In this document: in pieces, positions 34,205 to 45,110 of the stretch
Numbering within the stretch: the stretch's first letter is position 1
How the letters are laid out: each line of letters begins with the position of its first letter
Source: Calliopum simillimum
Lineage: Eukaryota > Arthropoda > Insecta > Diptera > Lauxaniidae
DNA: 64,000 bases
Direction: 5' to 3'
NCBI GenBank assembly: GCA_951812925.1
Contig: OX638370.1
Span: 2,504,001 to 2,568,000, forward strand
Notes under the pieces: generated by a model
What the model was told of the DNA's origin: nothing
The model's input: the letters and a program-made list of their open reading frames with translations, nothing else
The model's database searches: none
Program-made: the position numbers and the translations under genes

Positions 34205-34774
34205 TTCTACTGTCATAAATTGCGGCGAATTCATTTGCATTACGCTCTCTTTTGCTTCATACAATCTACAATCTGGTGAGCTCTCACATTCACATTTTCC
34301 TATCTTTCTTTGTGGGCATGGGGGAGCATGGCAGGCAATTGTGAGTTCCTTGATCGCTTGTTATGTTTGTATGTATGTATCTCTGCCGCTCATTTGTTTT
34401 TACAGTCAGCTGTTTTTTGTTTTGATAAATTCTTATGTTTACAATGTCAAAACATGAGGGCTGTGAAGTTAATCAACAAATTTGAAATATTTATAGCTAT
34501 CTGACACCATCATGTCATGTCAATAATAACGTAGAAAACGCATTGTGTATCACCTCCCCCCCGTCATCCTAAATAAAAATAAGGAAATTATGGACATCCT
34601 CCTCAAAAGTTTTTACGTAATTTGTGTACGTTCTGAAATTTTCACGTTAAATAAGTACCTATAGATCGGAAGAAACTTGGGCGGTACCACGCCCTTGAAA
34701 AACAAAATTCAACATATCTTTGAAACTCTTTGATATATAGGGATGAGATTTGATGCATATAAATAGTGTAGGCG
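34205..34774. other. Upstream flank of the 34171 promoter
   Basis: No gene. Contains GTATGTATGTAT and, at 34680-34740, INE-like text ('gggcggtaccacgcccttga', 'aaactctttga') that may be an old repeat. Confidence 0.4.
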
Positions 34775-34843
34775 ATAAGGTTACTAAGCTTCTAGGCGGT
34801 AGTAGAGGATGCTTCGACTAACAAAAACTTGCAGCTGAGTGGA

Positions 34844-35118
34844 TTTAATATACGACAACTTTACGTTTTATTAAATTAATAACTTCACTTTATTAAAATT
34901 CAATATTAATTTCAATTGCTTAAATTACTACAAAAGGAAATGTTAAGATGTTACAATTATGTTACAACGCGGTCGCTGTCTTTTTCAGTCTGTCTTAGCA
35001 AGATTTATGCAAATAACAAGAGAGCGATCGCAATTAAAGTAAATAGCTACGAATGAGCAAATACGTGAAAATAGAAAATAAGGAGTAACTACAGTAGTCA
35101 CTCTGCTGATACATAACA
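34844..35118 (-). repeat. 3' LTR
   Basis: 275 bp; carries ATTTGCATAAATCTTGC and GCGATCGCTCTCTTG words on the minus strand and ends at the GTGGA duplication. Differs from the 5' LTR at one position. Confidence 0.92.
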
Positions 35119-35122
35119 CCCC

Positions 35123-38100
35123 TTAACGCCCAGCTACAGCGTAATACTCTGGAGGACGTCTAACTCGACTAGATCGTCGTGGTGTTGATCCATTAGGAGT
35201 AACAGGTGTTCGGGATTCTAATGGCGGATTTGGTGATGTCGATGGAGATTGTTCAGAAACAGACGGCGGAGACTGCTTTGTTAGTAATAAAGTGCGGCGA
35301 TGTTCATTGGTCTCAACGTCGTTTTCGCCAATCTGAGGACTCGCATCTGATTCGCCAGCTGCGGTATCTGCTTCAACATAGCGGCTACGAATCTGATCTT
35401 GATGTCGTTTAACAATTCTTGAATCTTCAAGCTGCTCTGTATACGAAATTGGACCAGTTCTTGACATTACAATGGCTGCAATCCATTGCGGCCCAGTGGA
35501 ATAATTCCGAATCCAAACTGATTCACCTTCAGTAAAAGCTTTTACACACGTGTTGGCATCGGGCGTTGAAGATAATTCATGAGGATGAATTTTGTCGAAA
35601 TAAGTTTTGAGATGACGGTTGAACATAAGTTCGGCAGGCGAGCGTCCTGTTGAAGAATGTGGTGTAATGTGTTGATTGAAAACAAATCGAGATAACTTCA
35701 AATCGATTTCAATCTTATTAGGCATTTTCTTAAGATACCCTTTCGTTGTCTGAACCATACGTTCAGCTTGTCCGTTTGAAGAGGGGTGAAACGGAGCGCA
35801 TCTGATATGTCGAATAAGGTTATGTTCCAAGAATAATTTGAATTCTTCCGATGTAAATGCAGATCCATTGTCGGACACGATTGCATCTGGAAGTCCATGC
35901 GTAGCGAACAATGAGCGTAGTGGTTTAATAGCTGATTGCGATGAAGTTGAAGGTACAACAAAAACCTCTAGCCACTTTGAAAACGAGTCGACTACGATGA
36001 AGAATAATTTGCCTTGGAATGGCCCAGCAAAATCGATATGAAGTCGTGACCAAGGAGTCTTTGTTGTTTCCCACCAGTGAACTGGGGCATGTGCGTTCTC
36101 ATGTCGAGTTTCTTGACATGCTACACATTGCTTGACCACGCTTTCAATCTGTGATTCCATATTAGGCCACCAGACATAGCTTCGTGCCAACGCCTTCATT
36201 CTAACGATACCTGGATGACCTGTATGTAGGGCACTGAGAATTACCTGACGACTTTCTGGCGGAATGATAGTCCTATTTCCCCAGAGTAGGCAACCTTTCA
36301 TTGATGAAATTTGGCTTCGACGTACATAAAATGGATACAGCTTGTCAGATCGATTAACCGACTCTGGCCACCCCCTTAACGCCCAGCTGAGCACTTTAGA
36401 GAGGTCAGGATTCTTTCCTGTCTGTATAGAAATTTGCTTCGAATCTACAACAGGCTTGGTGACCATTTCTATCATTAGAAGTTCCTCTTTACTATCCTCG
36501 GTTGAATGGTCCGCATTGATGGGAAATCGGCTCAAAAAATCAGCATTTCCCATTTTGCTGCCTTGTCGATGCGTGATATCAAAATCGTATGCATTGAAAA
36601 AAATGCACCGGCGGAGCATTTGTGTAGATATGACAGTAGGAACAGGTTTCTTGGAGTTAAAAATGCCCAGGAGTGGACGATGATCGGTCACGAGGGTGAA
36701 TTTACGGCCGTGAAGGTAGTCGTGAAATTTTTTCACACCAGCAACAAGAGCGACTGCTTCGCGATCAATCTGAGCATAGTTCCTTTCAGCTTTCGATAAG
36801 GTTCGGGAATAAAAAGCTATTGGCCTTTCAGCACCATCAGGCATCCGATGACTGAGTACGGCACCGATTCCGTAGGGTGAGGCGTCGCAAACTAGCACTA
36901 ATGGCAATTTTTCATCATAGTGCTCTAACACGCGATCAGATACCACCAACTTTTTAAGACCATCAAAAGCTTGCTCATGCTCCTTTTTCCAGACCCAGCG
37001 GCAGTTTTTATCGAGAAGACGATGTAAGGGCTCGGCAACCGTCGCTTTGTTTGGTAAAAATGAATGATAAAAATTCAGTAAGCCAAGAAAAGATTGTAAT
37101 TGCTTTTTATCAGTCGGCTGAGGAGCGTTGTGAATGGCTTCCAGTTTGCCAGCTGCTGGCCTGATTCCTAAAGAATCCAGTTTGAATCCAAGAAATTCGA
37201 TTGTTGGAACGCCAAAAGCACATTTGTCCTTGCGTAGCCGTAATCCTGCATTATCGAAACGGGTGAAGATTTGATGTAGGCGATCAGCTAGCTCTGCTTC
37301 GGACTTGCCCATAACTATGATGTCATCAAAATATGGTAAAACCCCTGGAATATTGCGCAAAAGTGTTTCGATAAAATTTTGAAAAATTCCAGGAGCTGAT
37401 GAAATACCAAATTGTAGACGGTTTACCCGAAAAGCTCCTTTGTGGGTGACTATAGTCTGTTGAAGAGATGATTCTTCGTCGACAAGCAATTGTTGGTAAG
37501 CTTGTGCGAGATCCAGTTTTGCAAAAATGCTACCACCCTCTATGGATGAGAGGAGCGTACTTACAGCTGGAATTTGAAAATTGTGAGGCTTGAGTGCTTT
37601 ATTAAGCGTAGACTTGTAGTCACCACAAATCCGAATCGAGCCATCGCTTTTGGCTACAGGAACGATAGGCGTTGCCCAGTCGGAGTATTCGACTGGCTCT
37701 AGTATGCCTTGAGCGGACAACCGATCTAGCTCAGCTTCGACGAGGCCTCTGGTGGCCAACGGTATACGCCGTGGTGGGTATCGAATTGGTTGAACTGCTG
37801 GATCGAGTTGAAGCGAAACTGCCTTGCCCTTAAAACATCCCAGCTCCTTAGAGAAAAGGTGATTAAATTTTACCAGCACATTGTGAATGGATGATGCTTC
37901 ATCAATAATGTTAACGCCTTGGATGCTTATTCCTAGAGGTGTGAACCAGTTGCAACCTAAAACATTAGATCGGTTACCACCTGCGATCACTATTGGTAAG
38001 CCAGTAATTTTCCGCTTGTTGTAAGAGATATCTACATCTACCACCCCTTTGATAGGTATAGAATTGCCTTGGAAATCCATAAGCTGGAGCTCACAACTAT

Positions 38101-39118
38101 GCATGGCCGGTTTTAGATTTGGCCAGACATCGTGGAAAACTTGCGACGACATTATTGTATAATTTGAGCCTGAGTCGATTTCGAATTGACAAGAGCGGCC
38201 ATTGATTTCGATTAAAGTTGATTTTTTCAAGTCAACTATTGGTAAAATTTGATTAATCGATTGTGGTTTTGATGCTTTACGACGATGTGATGACTTCTGA
38301 TGATTCGAGGGTGAATGTGATGAGGTATGAGACGACGACGATGAGCGACACACGCGTTGCAGATGACCCTTAATGCCACAAGTTGAGCAGGTTGATTCTC
38401 GATGTGGACACTGGCTACGAAAATGTGAGCCACCGCAACCATTGCAGGGCTTATTTTGATTGTTACAAGAGCGTGCTTTGTTGCACTGTTGACTATAATT
38501 GCTGTTGCGCTTGGAAATATGATGCACCTGATCATGATGACGCATTTCTAATGCATTTTTTGATGCTGCTTCAGCGGTAGTAGCCCACTCGATGACTTTT
38601 TGTAACTGCAGATCTGATTCAGCAAGGAAACTTCGCTGGAGTCCCTCGTCGCGAAGTCCACAAACAAGTCGATCACGCAGCATACGATCAAGTGCGCTGG
38701 CAAAATTACAATCTACAGCCAATTTACGTAAAGCTGCTACATACTCCGAAAAACTCTCGTTGAGTTGTTGGTCGCGTTTATGAAATTTAAAATAGGCAGC
38801 AATTTCCGAGGGGCGAGGAGAGAAATGATTTGTTAGCGTTTCTTTAATTTCTGTCATTTTTAATGCACTCACCTTTTTCGGAGACGCCAATGACGACAGG
38901 AGGTCAAAAAGTGGAGCCCCAGCTAATGTTAGAAATACGGCCTTTTCACGTTCTTCCCCCTGCACATCATTGGCCAGCAAATATAACTCGAATCTGGCAT
39001 AATAAGTTGTCCAATTCTGGGGGTGATCCATATCGAATGGTTCCAAGTTTCCAACAGATGTCATCGTGCGGTGTTCTTCAATTACTGTTTCGAGCGTTTG
39101 TGTTTTTGCCGATTTCAT
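35123..39118 (-). CDS. Gag-Pol polyprotein of a mag-type LTR retrotransposon
   Basis: 1331 aa in one uninterrupted frame. The Gag-like N-terminus (1-200) includes FKFHKRDQQLNESFSEYVA. Two CCHC zinc knuckles lie at 225-237 and 244-257. The protease site is DSG at 315-317. Reverse transcriptase carries YFDD at 596-599; RNase H has D745, E787 and D812; the integrase zinc site is H965/H968/C998/C1001; and the catalytic triad is D1029, D1083, E1119 (35 residues between the last two). The C-terminal tail is Pro/Ser-rich and ends in SSRVRRPPEYY. All catalytic residues are present, so it looks able to work. It acts in the cytoplasm (particle, reverse transcription) and the nucleus (integration). The ATG at 39118 is the first in frame. 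Its codon use is less AT-rich than the surroundings. Confidence 0.95.
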   Translation of the reverse strand: MKSAKTQTLETVIEEHRTMTSVGNLEPFDMDHPQNWTTYYARFELYLLANDVQGEEREKAVFLTLAGAPLFDLLSSLASPKKVSALKMTEIKETLTNHFSPRPSEIAAYFKFHKRDQQLNESFSEYVAALRKLAVDCNFASALDRMLRDRLVCGLRDEGLQRSFLAESDLQLQKVIEWATTAEAASKNALEMRHHDQVHHISKRNSNYSQQCNKARSCNNQNKPCNGCGGSHFRSQCPHRESTCSTCGIKGHLQRVCRSSSSSHTSSHSPSNHQKSSHRRKASKPQSINQILPIVDLKKSTLIEINGRSCQFEIDSGSNYTIMSSQVFHDVWPNLKPAMHSCELQLMDFQGNSIPIKGVVDVDISYNKRKITGLPIVIAGGNRSNVLGCNWFTPLGISIQGVNIIDEASSIHNVLVKFNHLFSKELGCFKGKAVSLQLDPAVQPIRYPPRRIPLATRGLVEAELDRLSAQGILEPVEYSDWATPIVPVAKSDGSIRICGDYKSTLNKALKPHNFQIPAVSTLLSSIEGGSIFAKLDLAQAYQQLLVDEESSLQQTIVTHKGAFRVNRLQFGISSAPGIFQNFIETLLRNIPGVLPYFDDIIVMGKSEAELADRLHQIFTRFDNAGLRLRKDKCAFGVPTIEFLGFKLDSLGIRPAAGKLEAIHNAPQPTDKKQLQSFLGLLNFYHSFLPNKATVAEPLHRLLDKNCRWVWKKEHEQAFDGLKKLVVSDRVLEHYDEKLPLVLVCDASPYGIGAVLSHRMPDGAERPIAFYSRTLSKAERNYAQIDREAVALVAGVKKFHDYLHGRKFTLVTDHRPLLGIFNSKKPVPTVISTQMLRRCIFFNAYDFDITHRQGSKMGNADFLSRFPINADHSTEDSKEELLMIEMVTKPVVDSKQISIQTGKNPDLSKVLSWALRGWPESVNRSDKLYPFYVRRSQISSMKGCLLWGNRTIIPPESRQVILSALHTGHPGIVRMKALARSYVWWPNMESQIESVVKQCVACQETRHENAHAPVHWWETTKTPWSRLHIDFAGPFQGKLFFIVVDSFSKWLEVFVVPSTSSQSAIKPLRSLFATHGLPDAIVSDNGSAFTSEEFKLFLEHNLIRHIRCAPFHPSSNGQAERMVQTTKGYLKKMPNKIEIDLKLSRFVFNQHITPHSSTGRSPAELMFNRHLKTYFDKIHPHELSSTPDANTCVKAFTEGESVWIRNYSTGPQWIAAIVMSRTGPISYTEQLEDSRIVKRHQDQIRSRYVEADTAAGESDASPQIGENDVETNEHRRTLLLTKQSPPSVSEQSPSTSPNPPLESRTPVTPNGSTPRRSSRVRRPPEYYAVAGR

Positions 39119-39328
39119 TTACTCGAAGTGAATATTTCTTTGACTTAACGTTTAGCTTATGTAAATTCTTTGTCAAGGTTAAGCTGCTAAACGTGTTCAG
39201 TTACAACGCGTGATCAAATTTTACAAGGGCAAACGGTACTGACTAACGGACTTTACCGTTTGTGCACAAATAAATTTATCAAAGTCTGTATACAGCAGTC
39301 ATATATTAATGATTTTATTTTCCCGGTA

Positions 39329-39346
39329 ATCCTACCGACTGCGCCA
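39329..39346 (-). other. Primer binding site for tRNA-Ser
   Basis: On the minus strand TGGCGCAGTCGGTAGGAT starts one base after the 5' LTR. It complements the 3' end of fly tRNA-Ser (…ATCCTACCGNCTGCG plus CCA), as I recall that tRNA, with one likely mismatch. tRNA-Ser priming is usual for mag-clade elements. Confidence 0.75.
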
Positions 39347-39347
39347 A

Positions 39348-39622
39348 TTTAATATACGACAACTTTACGTTTTATTAAATTAATAACTTCACTTTATTAA
39401 AATTCAATATTAATTTCAATTGCTTAAATTACTACAAAAGGAAATGTTAAGATGTTACAATTACGTTACAACGCGGTCGCTGTCTTTTTCAGTCTGTCTT
39501 AGCAAGATTTATGCAAATAACAAGAGAGCGATCGCAATTAAAGTAAATAGCTACGAATGAGCAAATACGTGAAAATAGAAAATAAGGAGTAACTACAGTA
39601 GTCACTCTGCTGATACATAACA
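39348..39622 (-). repeat. 5' LTR
   Basis: 275 bp, near-identical to the 3' LTR. It should hold the element promoter. On the minus strand it begins TGTTATGTATCAGCAGAGTG. Confidence 0.92.
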
Positions 39623-40199
39623 GTGGATCTAAAATGTGACCCAGAAAAGTTATAGGGGAAAAACTAAGTTTTTAAACTTGTTTTGCAAAAACAAATTTCT
39701 TGTGTCAAAAAAGCTGGTCAAAAATCGAAAAATAAAGTTGTTGTTCTTGCACTTTTAACTGTTGAAAATAGTAGAGTATGATCCTCTTCGTTTGCTTCAG
39801 AGTTCAGGAAGACCTCGTTGCCTGAAAAACTCTTCTCATTTGAGTTTGAAGTTCATTTATTCTTGCGAAGAATTTTTTTTTTTTTTTTTTCTTATAAAGC
39901 GTCTCAATAAACAAGTGGAAAAAATAACTTCGGTTCATCTTTTTGCAATGTAACAAAATGGGGTCTCTCAGTGAAGGTTTATTTAATATGTTTTTCAAAT
40001 CCAAAACGTTTTGTCTCGTTTACAGTCTATATAAATAGGCATTTATTTCGTGAAAATATATACAAAAAAAAAGTTTTTAAAGTGGTTTTTAATATGATAA
40101 GTGTTGCACGATCCACGGATATCCATCTAATTTCCACATGCATCGTATTAAGAGTACATTTTTCTTTAATCCTCTTAAAAAAAATTAGCTGCCCCGAGG

Positions 40200-40760
40200 G
40201 GCCCTGAAAATGGTTATTACGACTTTTGTAAAGTATTTTATATTCGTAATAAATAATCCCAGAAACCAAACTTTTGTAGAAAAAGATGCTGTTTGGTATG
40301 TTTTGTCCGACATTTTAGATGCGCCATTTTGTGTTACAAAAATTAAGTTCATATTCTTAATCTGCGACTTCAAAAACTCCTATATACTGACTTCTTGTTG
40401 ATTAATGTAGTTTTGCATTAATCCTTTCATTATTGTGGATCCGCCATTTTGTATTTCGAAAAATGGACTTCAGATTCGTTAAAAGCAACATTAGAAATTC
40501 TCATATACCGTTTTTGGTGGTAATAGATGCAATTTAGCAGTATTTGTTCCACCATTTTGGATCCGCCATTTTGATTTTTTTGAAAATGAATTTCAGATTC
40601 GTAATCAGCATCATCAAAAACCCTAAATTACCGACTTTTATGGGAAAAGATCCAGTTAAGAATTATTTGTCCACCATTGTGGCTTCGCAATTTTGTTTTT
40701 TTAAAAAAAGGGATTGCGGATTCGTAATCAGCATCATCAAAAACCTCTTATCACCTACTT
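40200..40760 (+). repeat. ~120-bp tandem array with CCGCCATTTTG boxes
   Basis: Units marked by GCGCCATTTTG (40321), CCGCCATTTTG (40441), CCGCCATTTTG (40563) and TCGCAATTTTG (40685); spacing 120, 122, 122. Each unit continues with 'agattcgtaatcagcatcat', 'caaaaaccc', 'taccgacttttt' and 'aaaagatgcagtt'. The box matches the YY1/Pleiohomeotic site (core GCCAT). It is internal to the repeat that hosts the mag element. Confidence 0.65.
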
Positions 40761-41570
40761 TCAGAACTTTGGCCAGCTTTTTCGATTTTCTGATCACTGT
40801 GGGTCTCTCTATCGTTTAAAGGACTTCGCAAAGTTCTGGACCTATAAAGTTGATATTTACAATTTTTTTTCCCCATTTTTTGATTTTGTCGGCTATTTTA
40901 GTATGAAAAAGATCTCATTGGCATATACTTTTAGAACTTCTTTTGAAATCCTCGTTCAATTTCCTTTAATTTTGCAGTACATTTATCATATCAGTACCTT
41001 AATTTGAAGTCTGAAAAAAATACTTATATGTAATAACACACACGTTTCTTGCATGCGTTGCGCTGCCCATTATCAAGCGGAGCCTTCAAACGGATTGTTC
41101 TTGAAAGATATTTTTTTTTTTACCTCAAATTAAAAAATTGGTATTACAAATGTACTACCGAATTTAAGGAAATTTAACGAGAATTCCAAAAAAAAAATAT
41201 AAAAGAGTATAGTATGTTAACGTTACTTTTTTTCATACTTAAATGGCCGCCAAAATCAAAAAGCAAGAAACAAAATTGAAAATATCAACTTTAAAGTTCC
41301 AGAACTTTGCCAAATCCTTTTAAGCCCTATAAGCCAAAAACATTGTTAGAAAGCTCATACAATTAGCTAAAATTTTTTAACAGAAATGTTTTCTCTCAAA
41401 CGTTAGGGTGACTCAAGAAAATTTTTATTTTTATAATACAAATCAGAAAATCAGATTTTTCCCTATAACTTCACAGCGCTACCCCCCATTTGCAAATTTT
41501 TTGTTAGTCTAGGCCTGCTCTATCACCTCTCAGAAGCTTTATAGCCTTACAGTTTACACCCAAATAAGTA

Positions 41571-43751
41571 ATTATAAAGTGAGCACTGGGAGGAATAACA
41601 CATACTAAAAAGATTGACGGTGTCGCTCCTCCATAAAACGTTATTTTTCATATTTGGTACATACTATGTAAACGGCACTGGGGCAAAGGTGGGACAATGC
41701 ACAACGGGTAATATATCGTAAATAATAAATTGTATGTATAGCATTTTGCATTTTTCTCCAACAAACGGCACAAGATCACCGTTAAGGCTAGCCCTTCCTT
41801 CCACTAAAGTTTTGCTCACGTCGTCAAAAGACTCTTGTTTGCTCTATGTTAGTTGTTAACTCACGTTGTTTAATCTTATTTAAGATTGAAAAAATTACTG
41901 AATCCTTATGCAAATATTTTAAAGATTTAGAGATAATCAGTAAATTTACAAAAGCTAAATAACTTGACAACTGCACGACAATAAATTGAGTAAAAGATTT
42001 AGATATTTAAATGATGTATAGCGTAAGATTACCTTAGTACTTACCTATATGAATATATTTCTGCATTTTTGAAATGATTTGCAAAATTCAATTTAATAAA
42101 ATAATTGAAAATTTTTGCAAAATACAGATCTTTTGAAGTGAGTTATATACTCGTAGATAATGTGGGAACGTGTTTTGAATTTTGCAAAATTTTTTACAAA
42201 TGAAATAAAATTTTTATTCCAAGATCTTGAATTTATTCACTGCACGTTTAGCAGGTCAGACCTATTAATTGAGTTCAAAATGAATTACATACATATATAT
42301 ATAGTTTATTGTTGTTTTCTGAAGTAGACTTTTATAATATCAGTAAATCATATGTTTGTTCTGCATTAAATTCATCAACTTTCCTGCAGACAATTGAAAC
42401 GTTTCATTTTAAGTTTTTATAAATCAATGTCTCAATATCTTTGAGTTTATTTTCTGTCAAAAAATAACAATAATTTAAAACTTTTGAGTCTCGTATCACT
42501 GCAACAACTTTTATAGCAATTGCTTAGACTTGGCAAATAAGCGTTTATTTGTATAATGCTTTCGTACATATATGAATAAATTTAAATGCATATGAAAATA
42601 TTAAAAGTACAAAGCGACAGTGTTATTCTTATCAATAAAATGAATGCAGTACGAGTGTCATAATTCTGATATTTTGACATTCATACTTCGATCTTTTCAA
42701 CACATCAATGTTAAAATGAAAACTACTTATCAAAACAAACTTTTGCAATTCCTTTGCAAAAGTAATGAAAATAAGAAAATTCTGGTAGAAATCTAACGAC
42801 ATTCAACTGAAAGAATTTTTACTTTAAATTGACATGAAAATACCTGAACTATTTGCATATTATACATAAATTACCATCAGCACTTAACCAATTCTGAAAC
42901 TATCAGCAACACAAACTTGAACTGCAAGAAATCTGATACAATATTCAGCATTAATTGCATTATATTCTAGTCGTACATTTATTTCTAGCACTAAAATTTC
43001 TATTAATATATACGTACACGTAGTTTTGCATCAACGAGTACATTCATATACGAGTACGTAGTTAATTTATAAACAAAATGGTATGCTGCACATTAGATCC
43101 GGTCAGCTTGGAGTTAATGCTGAAAGTGTTTAGTTTTTCTTTTCTTTCTTTTTAACTGAAAAGTTTTATGATCTAAAAATGCTATTCATTCATATTAGGC
43201 CAATTTGGATGGAATACGTTAAAGATCCAACATTTGAGGAAAATTCTATGTTCAGATTTAGATTCAGTAGTGAAAAATCTTTAAGAAACATTACGTTTAT
43301 TCAGATTCAAATGATAAACCAATTTTTTTTTTTAAATTATACAAACTATGCATCGATGACTCTTGCAAAAAATTGGATAATTCGTTTGTAAAACGAAAAG
43401 ATGGATTTGTCGAGGTTTTATGTCGACAAGCAGGATATTCCAGATTTTATTTAGAAAAGTAGGACACATACCACTTTTAGACGAAAACTAGAAAACTAGG
43501 ACATTTCAATGATTCTTACAAAAAGTGGGATGATACATTATATATTAAAACATCCTAGCTTTCGTTTAAAAGTATGAAACATCATATCGTCGTTTTTTTC
43601 GCCAGAAACTTCGAGAAACATCCTACTTTATTTATTTTTTGGAACTGATAATGAAATACATTATTTACTAACAACAATCATGGATCAGATGACATTGTTG
43701 ATTTGAGATTAGTAAAAACACCAACGAAAAATGAATAAATTAAAAACAAAA
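41571..43751. other. Gene-free AT-rich DNA
   Basis: About 2.2 kb without coding, RNA or clear transposon signals; it looks like ordinary fly intron DNA. The text at 43675-43735 ('catggatcagatga', 'ttgatttgag', 'aaacaccaac') recurs at 54288-54350. Confidence 0.4.
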
Positions 43752-44663
43752 CTAGCAAGAGTGTATGGCCAAACATTAAATACCCTACAGTGCAGTATTT
43801 CGAAAACTTTGCTTCTATGGAAGGTGCCACGCCCTCTTGTCCGAGTTCACCCAGTTTTTGCTCAGAGCTTACATTTATGGCCCTTAGTGTTTGGGTGAAA
43901 TTTAGTTGGTTTATCTCAAAAAACTCTTTCAGTATCGCATTTTGAAACTTTTAGTTATATGGGAGTTGCCACTCCTTCTTGTTTGATTTCGCCCTGTATT
44001 TGCTGAGAGCCTATATTTACTGTTCTTATTATCTGAGTGAAATTTGGTTGGATTATCTGAAAAAACTCTTTCATTATAGCATTTTAAAACTTTTGCTTAT
44101 ATGGAAGGTGCCACGCCCTCTTGTCGGAGTTCACCCAGTTTTTGCTCAGAGCGTGCATTTATAGCTTTTAGTATTCGCGTGAAATTTAGTTGGATTATCT
44201 CAAAAAACTCTTTCAGTATTGCATTTTTAAGCTTTTGCTTATATGGGATGTGTCACGCCCTTTTGTTCGAATTCACCTGATTTTGCTCAGAGCTTGCGCT
44301 TATGATTACTAGTATTTATGTGTATTTTGGTTGCATTGTTGTGGAAAATACTTTTCAAGTTGGGTTTTGAATATATTTTTTGTATGGGCGGTAGGCGTGA
44401 CCGTTAACCGATTTCGCTCATTTTCAATCTCTCGAGTTAACTTTTACTACGAAGGTAGTGCATCAAATTTCATTGAGTTATCTTACTTCGTTTTCCCAAA
44501 AAGTGTGTTTCCACACACAGCCAGCCAGCCAGCCACCCAGCCAGACAGACTGACATGGCTATATGGACTCAGGATATGACGCTGATCAAGAATATGTATA
44601 CTTTTTTATACCTGCAATGCCTCGTTCTCTGAGTTACAAACGGGAGGACAAAGTGTAGGGTAT
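43752..44663 (-). mobile_element. INE-1/DINE-1-like element, copy 4
   Basis: Minus orientation. It ends in CTAG (43752-43755) next to T, and its 5' end ATACCCTACACTTTG begins at 44663. Four monomers marked GCCACGCCCTCT-type lie at 43823, 43965, 44107 and 44250 (spacing 142, 142, 143), the most regular array in the window. CAGCCAGCCAGCCAGCC is at 44520. Confidence 0.83.
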
Positions 44664-44819
44664 AAAAAGTAGACAAGTTTTCAAAAACATATTTGGTTTG
44701 GCGAGCAATTTGTAAATGCGGCTTGAAGAGCTCAGTATTTGTCACAACTGGTACAATTAACCACCAAATTTATGTGAAAGAGTGGTAATAGAAACTAAGT
44801 ATTGCTGAATATAATACGC

Positions 44820-45110
44820 CTTCACAAAAATCTTGTGTTATTTTGGCCAGATTTTGGCGTGTTGTCACTATGGCAAATTGGCCATGAATTGGTATGAAGA
44901 GAATGGGGTCAATGTTGTACCGAAAAACGCAAATCCTCCGAAGTGGCTTGAGCTTTGGCCGATTGGAAAATACTGGGCTATAATAAAGATAAAATTTGCT
45001 AAGAACAGAGAAAGTTGTCAAAAATGAAATGAAACTAAAACAAAAATGGATCAAGGTATCATCCCGGGTCACCCAAAGTGATGTGCAGAGCCTAATGTCA
45101 GGTGTTAACT
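44820..45110 (+). pseudogene. Tc1/mariner-superfamily transposase C-terminal relic
   Basis: The translation gives LACCHYGKLAMNWYEENGVN, VVPKNANPPKWLELWPIGKY and WAIIKIKFAK. This matches 'D-L-A-x-x-H-Y…W-Y…N-V-x-F-V-P-K-x-A-N-P-P-N-x-P-x-x-R-P-I-E-x-F/Y-W' at the second catalytic Asp and the third acidic residue. FWPD sits in another frame just upstream, so one frameshift splits the Asp motif. The Glu of RPIE has become G (WPIGKYW), so the active site is lost. Confidence 0.75.

Larger units (their letters stand above)
34844..39622 (-). mobile_element. Complete mag-type Ty3/gypsy LTR retrotransposon
   Basis: 4779 bp with 275-bp LTRs at both ends, flanked by an exact 5-bp duplication, GTGGA (34839-34843 and 39623-39627). 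The element reads on the minus strand: 5' LTR 39622-39348, primer site 39346-39329, ORF 39118-35123, 3' LTR 35118-34844. LTRs start TGTTATGTATC and end TATTAAA. They differ at one base by eye (T at ~34959, C at ~39463), so the insertion is recent. A single ORF without env fits the mag clade. The stop codon lies four bases (GGGG) before the 3' LTR, so the polypurine tract is very short and overlaps the end of the ORF. Confidence 0.93.
34775..41570. repeat. Older repeat with inverted ends, split by the mag element
   Basis: The left end (34775-34843, resuming at 39628) and the inverse of the right end (about 41570-41450) share 'aaggctataaagcttctgag'-type text, 'gactaacaaaaa', 'gaagttatagggaaaaa' and 'ttttctg'. 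A third partial copy is at 29040-29261. Without the insert the host is ~2.0 kb, with ~120-bp tandem units in the middle (40200-40760). No protein is encoded; class unknown. Confidence 0.55.

Noticed and set aside
35206..36799. Plus-strand frames of 67-113 codons inside the LTR element
   Set aside because: Antisense shadows of the Gag-Pol frame.
34844..39622. Envelope gene that would make the LTR element an errantivirus
   Set aside because: Only four bases separate the Gag-Pol stop from the 3' LTR, so there is no room for env.
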